Below, in pieces: positions 42,601 through 51,600 of a stretch of DNA of 64,000 bases (position 1 is its first letter; each line of letters begins with the position of its first letter). The stretch spans positions 151,954,875 to 152,018,874 of the forward strand of contig CP136062.1 in NCBI GenBank assembly GCA_032622095.1, given 5' to 3'. The notes under the pieces are model-generated. The model did not search any database and had not been told where the DNA came from. It saw only the letters and a list, made by a program, of their open reading frames with translations. The stretch comes from Siphonodentalium dalli (taxonomy: Eukaryota; Mollusca; Scaphopoda; Gadilida; Siphonodentaliidae). A program made the position numbers and the translations under genes.

Positions 42601-45600
42601 GGTTTACAAACGCAGGACATATATCCATATAGTTCAGTGTTCAGGCTATCTTTAAGGAAATATATATTACTAGCCGATGAGCCCGACGTTGTCCGGGCTA
42701 TTCAAAAACCAAATTTCAAGTCGATAGCTCCACCCGTTTCCGAGATCCGGTCTGCGCATGCGCGAAGCTGGCGTCGAACGGGCTCGGCGACCCGATAAAA
42801 TTCGTATCAGGGGCAAGATACATTCACATACCAAATTTCAAGTCGATAGCTCCACCCGTTTCCGAGATCTCGTCTGCGCATGCGCGAAGCTGGCGCCGCA
42901 CGGGCTCGCCAATACGACAACGTCCACCGCCTGGTCAAACTACACACACGTACCAAGTTTCGTCCCGATCGGTCGAGAATTGTAGATTTGTATAAATGAC
43001 AAACAGACAGACAGAGGTCTTCAAAATATATATGAGATATTTTTTTAAATATCATTTTGAGGCTTGACAATAAATAAACTATCTGCTCTCTCTTTCAGCG
43101 CATGCACAGTATGGGCCTGCTATGAAGAATTACATGGAAGCTGGTGTTGTTGCCTCGGATTTCTTCTCATACAATGTTCCCAGGAATATATTTGATGATC
43201 AGGTGAAACAGATAACTTCTATTGTTCTTTCACTCCCGTCCCTTATCTACCTTTAATAGTATGGTGGCTGGTTCATTTTTTGTAAAAATTGTTTGACTAA
43301 CCTCTGCCAGTGTTGGACGGAATTACAAACAAATAATAAAACATATGCTAGTATAATAAATGAACCACATCCCAACCACATGCATAAGGGTATATGTGGC
43401 TTTTTTAAAAAGGTCTTATTAACCCTTTACCCAACAAAACGGCCAAAACCGGCCAAATAAAGCTTCAACAGCCTAAAATATCTTCGGTTTGTCTCAATAG
43501 AACCATACAAATATGGATATCATTGGAACCGGCTCCTTGACCACATTGTGATAGTTACAGTTATGCCCTGTGCCAATGCATTCTCTTATATATGCGAGTC
43601 GACCATAGGTCGCCTCGCATATATAAGAGAATGCATTGGCCTAAAAAATAATCTTTTTTTAACACTTTTTACCATTTTTTCTTACATTCTTTAACAATTT
43701 TATAATTTTTAATGTGTTAAGCCAATGCATTATCTTATATATGCGAGGCGACCTATGGTCGACTCGCATATATAAGAGAATGCATTGGCACAGGGCCCTT
43801 CTGTTGGGTAAAGGGTTAAAATAAGTTCATAGATACATATTGCCATCATATAACATTCACATAGGGCTTATTTCGTGGGGTGATTATTTTTAATTACACT
43901 CCGGACACAAGGATTCATCGAAAGAGTGGACCCTAATTGTAATTCCATGTATAAATTAGGTCAATCATACATCCCGGTATCTGAGAAATCCGAGATTCAC
44001 CATGCAAACAAACTACTAGCCCGCTACTTCACATACTTTAAATCTTAAGACACAGTTGTTTTGGTACAAATTATTATAGAATATAATGTAGCTTTCCCCA
44101 TTGACCGAATTCACGCAAACCTGAATGTATTTTCTGCTTTGTTCATAATTATGTTTTCCTTTTCGATTCATGGAAATAATAGGATATCCATGTATTATCA
44201 GATGCATGTATGTACTATGTAGTCTTACGATAATTTTAATGAGAAATAAGGTTTATATGCATCACAAATTTCGATAACACTACTGTTATCTCCCGCCATG
44301 CCAGAGCTGATTGGAATTTGCCATCAGCGCATATCTTAAAGACTTAAGCCTGTCGTTAATATGTCATATTTTCTCAATAAAATGCCAACCACAGCTACGA
44401 ATGAACTTTTAAAATTCAATATGCATAATTCCCTCATTTCGAAATACCGTTAAGCAAGACAAACTAAGAAGCTTTTTTTATTACAACAGTAATGCTTTAA
44501 GCCCACTGTTCTACTCTGCAAGAAAAGTGCTCGCATCTAAAAAAAAATGCTTATATTTTATAAATATATTATATAAAAATTTATGATGTCACAAAGTCAG
44601 ATTAGACTTCTACGAACCAAAGTTTTGGTTTGTTATAAACATGGGCTTGAAACATTTAAACCCACCTTTCCAATATCTAATATGGTTAGCCTTGTCCGTA
44701 AACGAGTGAATGACAAAAGAGCATGCATTGTCAAATTAAAAGGCTAGTTCTTAATATGCTGTATTTGTCACATCAGATGATATCTAACTGCATAAGACTT
44801 TAACCCTTTGAGTGCCAGGGGCCGATATTATCGGCCCTAAACCTACACGATAATTCTGTTAAAGAATATAATAAAATATATTAAAATTGTAAAAAAAAAT
44901 AAAAAAATTGGTAAGCCATTGCATTCTCTTATATATGCGAGGCGACCTATGGTCGACTCGCATATATAAGAGAATGCATTGGCACAGGGTATATGGGTTG
45001 ATACAAAAATCGGACCTGGCACTCAAAGGGTTAAGAAATCAGTATTTGACTTATCAGTTTGCTGATAATTACTTGCACTATACTTAACATGTTTGTCATG
45101 AAAATCAAAGAGCCCAGTGATTTACAAATGACCCTTTTCTTCCTTTAAAGTGGAATTTTAATTAATTTTGATCAGCTGTCCCAATTAATTGAAATAAAAT
45201 CAACTTACCAAGTTATTATAAAATGGCTTGTGAATGATTCCGATAATGGTAATATTAAAATTATTAATTTGTATTTTTCTGTAGGTATATAAAAGGATGA
45301 TTCGATGCTGTTCTTACCTGCAGTGTCACACACAGGTGAGTGTAGAAAACAATATTAATTTTTTTGAACTGCTGGATACCCGAAACATGAATTCCAATAA
45401 CAGTGAAGAACAATTTATTATTTAAAATAAAAGTACAGGATGAAAATCATCAAGTTTATAGCTATTTTACATACACTTGTATATTCACCCAATAATTAAT
45501 TTGACATTCCATTACCAGGACCACAGTGGAAATAAGTATTGTAATATATATCTTGTTATTACACCCTGTAATCCTATGTTTCATCTGCTATAATTGTACA

Positions 45601-48600
45601 TGTATATTTGGCTAAATAAATCTTAATTTGATTTAACCCTTTACCCAACAGAGCGGCCCTGTGCCAATGCATTCTCTTATATAAGCGAGTCGACCATAGG
45701 TCGCCTCGCATATATAAGAGAATGCATTGGCTTAACACATTAAAAATTATAAAATTGTTAAAGAATGTAAGAAAAAATGGTAAAAAGTGTTAAATTTTTT
45801 ATTTTTTTTAGGCCAATGCATTCTCTTATATATGCGAGGCGACCTATGGTCGACTCGCATATATAAGAGAATGCATTGGCACAGGGCATAACTGTAACTA
45901 TCACAATTTGGTCAAGGAGCCGGTTCCAATGATATCCATATTTGTATGGTTCTATTGAGACAGACCGAAGATATTTTAGGCTGTTGAAGCTTTATTTGGC
46001 CGGTTTGTTGGGTAAAGGGTTAAGAGAGAAATGTGCCACAGTTTCATTGATATTTTGTTCTTCATTCAACAGGTTGCAGTGCTTTGCCAGTTCCTTGATG
46101 AAGTTGATTATACGACGGCATTCAAGTCCCTCCAGGAGAAGAATACCTACGACGCCATGGATACTTACTACGGCTGTATATGGGATATCAGTATACTCGA
46201 ATATCTAGTCCGTATCCTTGTCTGATGAAAGAAGACCTATTGAGTAGTCGTACTAGGAGCTTTTAACCCTTTACCCAACAGAAGGGCCCTGTGCCAATGC
46301 ATTCTCTTATATATGCGAGTCGACCATAGGTCACCTCGCATATATAAGAGAATGCATTGGCTTAACACATTAAAAATTATAAAATTGTTAAAGAATGTAA
46401 GAAAAAATGGTAAAAAGTGTTAAAAAAAAGATTTTTTTAGGCCAATGCATTCTCTTATATATGCGAGGCGGCCTATGGTCGACTCGCATATATAAGAGAA
46501 TGCATTGGCACATGGTATAACTGTAACTATCACAATGTGGTCAAGGAGCCGGTTCCAATGATATCCATATTTGTATGTTTCTATTGAGACAGACCGAATA
46601 TATTTTAGGCTGTTGAAGCTTTATTTGGCCGGTTTTGGCCGGTTTGTTGGGTAAAGGGTTAAGAAATACACTGGAGTCAGTAATTATGCCCCTGACCCCT
46701 GGAGGAGGTTTGGGGTATATAGTCATGAGCTCTGGCCATCCATCTGCCTGTCCATCCTCAATCTATTTATCTGCAAACATTTCAGCTTCTTACCCGGGTT
46801 GAATTAATGGATTTGGGTTTCCTTTTATATGGTGGTTTTCCTTTTATATGGTAATATGCTTGTTAACCCTTTACCCAACAAACCGGCCAAAACCGGCCAA
46901 ATAAAGCTTCAACAGCCTAAAATATCTTGGGTCTGTCTCAATAGAACCATACAAATATGGATATCATTGGAACCGGCTCCTTGACCACATTGTGATAGTT
47001 ACAGTTATGCCCTGTGCCAATGCATTCTCTTATATATGCGAGTCGACCATAGGTCGCCTCGCATATATAAGAGAATGCATTGGCCTAAAAAAAATCTTTT
47101 TTTAACACTTTTTACCATTTTTTCTTACATTCTTTAACAATTTTATAATTTTTAATGTGTTAAGCCAATGCATTCTCTTATATATGCGAGGCGACCTATG
47201 GTCGACTCGCATATATAAGAGAATGCATTGGCACAGGGCCGTTCTGTTGGGGTAAAGGGTTAAATTAGTTCACTAGGAAGACCGGTATTAATTTTATTAT
47301 GCATGTTTATGTGGAACTACTAACATTTTGTCGACAGGTCAAAGCTTGATTGAGCAAATTATAATTCTAGCACATTTTGTCATTTTCACAGAAATTTTGT
47401 AGAATATAACGATCTCTCGGGGTATAAATCTCAATATCCACCATTAAATGTTTGTGTTATTATTTGCAGTTCACATACATTTAATTTGATAATCTTATGT
47501 AGCCTTGGTTTCTCTGTGGCTGTGCCATGGAAAGTGCCTGCCTAGCTGTTTACTGATTATCTGATGCCACAATTGGCTGATGGTTAACCCTGACTCCGAT
47601 ATACATGTACATGTGTATGTTGGCAGATTTAATCTATAAATTCATGGAACACTATATTATTTACAGTGTTATGAAACACTTTCAATGTCAATGATATAGA
47701 AAGAAACAGATACACATTGTTGCAAAACTATTTCTGCTGAAGTCAGCTGACACTACCTTTGATAATATGTTGCCCGAAAAAGAATTTTGGGGGATTATAG
47801 AAATGAGCTGTGTACATCCGTCCGTCTGGCAGACCATTTCTGATGGAGTTATGCCCCTTTTTTGACTTAGAATTTGCAGACTATTATTCTGGTAAATAAT
47901 CAAAAATTGTAACAACATAAACAGTTGGAAGAAAAGTTTGTTTCAATGATTGTTCCCAGAATCAATATTTTCATTTTTAAAATGCCACTGGTCAAATAAA
48001 GCCACTATATTCGTGCAATTTGTGGCCTAGCGGTCTTCTATTTATTTTAACAAAGAAATAACAGGTGTCAGCAGTGGTAACTTCTGTGTAATGTTATACT
48101 CACACATAAAGCATGTGCGCACTGTATAAAATGATTGTCTACTTGTAAGATGACCAATTTTTATATCGATATAGGCTCATCACTACAGTGTAGTCCATTA
48201 ATTGTTATCACCAATTGTTGATCCTTAACCTTATAAGACTTACACTTGAAGAGAGGAGAAATGGACAAGAAGCAAACAGCTGTAAGTTAATACATAGATA
48301 ATCTTAATAGATAATCTCTCATACTTAACATAGATAATCTCACAGATAATCTCTCATACTGCCGACTTCTTAAAATTGCTAGCAGCTAAGATTTATTCTC
48401 TTCTGCCTTTTTTAACCCTTCCTTGACTGGATCTTCCTGAAATTTTATGAAAACCCTGTGCCAATCTAATGGGGCTGATAGGTTCAATTTACTATGAATC
48501 AGGTACCTGTTTAAATTGGGGCAAGGGCAAGAAATGTCGCGAAAGGCGTTATCTTAGTTGGTTTTGCAGCATTATCCGTCTCAGAAATGTCAACATATGA

Positions 48601-51600
48601 AATAACCATCTGCGACTTTCTGCGCTCACTTTGTTTAGTTATAAATATGTTTATTCTTGCAGTCCTATCCCATCATTATCTATCTATCTATATAAAAGCC
48701 AAGAGTTTGACTGTGTGTGTATCTGCATTTATCTGTCATGATTTTGGCTCGTTTAAATATATGTCACCCATTGCGCCCCAAATTTTGACCATGGCCTGTG
48801 GCACATCTTAAAATATTACTCGCAAAATATCAGGCAAATCGGTTCAAGATGACTTGAGATATAGCGCATTTGCCAAAGGTTATCAAGGTGATTCCCTGAT
48901 ATAATGTGTTTCTCCGAAGATGAATGTGCTTTCAGTGGTGCCCGTCATTATGAAACACCAAAACCAAATTCCGGACAAACTCTGCATACCGTTTGCTGGC
49001 TTTCTTTTTATGGTTATCAGTAGTGACAATATTTTCCTGCAATCATGTTTTGTCACCCAACATTTTTTACCTCAGATGACTTAAAGGGGCATAAATGAGC
49101 GATACAGAGCATTCCTTATAAGCTTAGAAGATATGTAGGAAAATTGGTACACATATGTTCACATGACCAGGGGAAATCAAATGGCTACTTAAAGGGGGAC
49201 TAATAAATTGCATGATCAATAAAGAGAGTTTATCATCGGCTCAGATGATACAGCACTGCTCAAATTAAGCGACCTGTTTTAACGAGGTGTACATGCGTTA
49301 ATACCGCGGTGCAATACCGCGACATACCGCCGATTTGCGGTTGCACTACCACGCGCGTACCGCGGTACCACCGCGACGTTCACAGTACCACCGCACTACC
49401 AGCGGTAACGAATGTTGGTAGCGCGGTGGCACGCGGTAATGCACCGCACAAACGCGGTGACATTACCGCTACGCGGTAGCATTTTTGTAACGAGGTTAAT
49501 GACGGGATTCGATGGCTGACCGTCAATCTTCCAAAATAGGACGGCCGTTCTCACGATCTCCGTCCATGTTTGTGTACCGTGAAGTGTATTATTAAAATAT
49601 TGAAATAGATGAAACCGAGTATCGGGAAATATGCCCATTATAACGGGCTTCCAGATTAAGTAAAGGTAAGTATAAGTTACTTTGAGAAAGTCATTTTTCA
49701 ATTAATGTGAATATTAAAATATTACAATAACATTTCTAGTCTCGTTTTATTGCCTAAAATTCCCATAAATGACACTATTTGTAATCAGTGTTGGTTATCG
49801 GGAAGGGAACAAATGATTTCGGCCATTTTAGACAGCTCGATAAATCCCGTATCTATACAGTTTATATCAATGTTCAGATGTACGTGATCCCTAAATTGAA
49901 TGATAACGATCGACCACTATTTAAATAGTCCCCAGAATAAATATCGTTATTAACTTTATTGACATTCATTAACTGCAAATCACAAACACCATTTGTTCGT
50001 ATAACGGGAATTATTGTCTTAGCAATAAAAGACACAACGTGGAACTCCCGTATATCCAGGAAAAAAACCACATTCTGGTAAAAGCACGTGTCACTGATTA
50101 CGTCATACTGCAGCTGGCAGACTTTGTTAATATAGGTCACGGGGCACTTAAATTAAGATGTCGTCATGTCTTTTTATAACTGGCCTCAATGGGTGAAATA
50201 AATATTTGTGTTTTGTTGATGGTGCTATTATATAGTAAAACTACACACGTGACGCACGCGCGAATGGCTGTTTTGTGTTTTGGACACTTGTATTTCCATT
50301 ACTTCAATGCGTCCGTTTGGCTTACATAATGCTCGCAGAAGGTAGTTCAGATATTTATCGATCTATTTTTGGTATTGCGAATAATATTATGTGCGAACCG
50401 CTACGTGGCTTTAAACAGACAAGTCTCATTCGATCTTTAAAATGTTGTGCACGTAATAGCTATTTATAAATATTTGTCGCACAAAAGTGAGACAAACGCT
50501 CTTTATTGCTACCGTATCGGGAATAAACTAACAAGGACTAAAACACACCGAATTCGATCACTTGAAATAATTATGTTACAATGTTAACCTCTGTATATAA
50601 CCAAACAAACATATTTTATCTTTCCAACACCATGCATGTTTTTTTCCGAATAACGATTAGATAGGAATACCGGTATGTGATATAATTTATACTGCGACCC
50701 ACCGAGAACTACATTAGTGCACGCCCTCGCCAAAAGTTGCAATTTCACATCAAACGATGCCACCCGACACGCACTCGTACAATGAATGTTCACGTAACAA
50801 AATCAAAGACTGATTTGACAATGTTGTGTCTTTCAATGTTTGGTGTTTTGCGTGTGTCTTTTGTCGCGCACATTGGTGATGATGACAACTTTACTTTGCT
50901 GCATGGCATGTGCCACGCTTTCTTAGTTATACATTTTATTCCCACCGACAATAAATCTTCAGGCGCAAATGTTTGTAAATTGCTTTACTATTTCACGCAT
51001 GCGTACAATCGTACGTCTTGGCGACAATATAGTATTTACGCGCCGATTATGTTTGGCATATGAACACAACTATAGATTTGAACGAATATGAATATTTCTG
51101 CAACGATCGCCGCCCTGGCCTCCAAGACTAAACTCGGACTCAGTGTTACTAATGCACCGTCCCCGCTGGTTTCGACCAAATTTACTTTTCCCATTTTTAT
51201 AAGAAATTTAGATTTCGGAAACACAAAAAAAAAAACACAAAAAATCCGCATGAGTGGAAACCGATATAGGAATCGGGTGCGTAAATCATTTGACGATATG
51301 TAAGATAGATGCTAACAACAAAACTATTACTCCACGGTGTTTTGCGTAATCCAGTCGCCGTAAGCAATTATAGCTGAGTTCAAAAACCACCGACGTGATT
51401 AAACGTGATGTACGTGTACATTTGTAATATGTTACATGTAAACCAGACATGTTCATATGTAATCCGATTGCATTATTATTCATTTATATTCATTACAAAT
51501 ACATAATTACGTGCAGCTTACAGGTATTCATTCAATACAAAAGTTATTCATAATCATTTACCTACCGTGTGACGCCTTGTTTCAGTCGTGTTCTCTCCGC

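Larger units (their letters stand above)
37704..43055 (+). mobile_element. DIRS-like retrotransposon 2, non-autonomous
   Basis: Inverted terminal repeats at 37704-37895 and 42477-42669 (continuing at 43038-43055) share CTACGATCCCTCA, GGTTTACAAACGCAGGACAT (complement) and ACCGATTGAATTTCGTCAGT. The internal complementary region at 42314-42413 joins the complement of the left end (CGTGAACGGCTTCCTTTAGC) to that of the right end (TCCTTAAAGAAAGCCTGAAC). The last 400 bp resemble DIRS-like element 1 (ACTTTATTGCTCGTGCCTCC, CCAAAAACAAGGGGGG). No RT or recombinase frame is seen. The right end lies about 43 bp before exon 21. Confidence 0.8.

Noticed and set aside
46140-46225. Exon 23 as the last exon, ending EYLVRILV and TGA
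   Set aside because: The INTS8 C-terminus continues in exons 24 and 25 with clear matches; the stop lies past the inferred donor.
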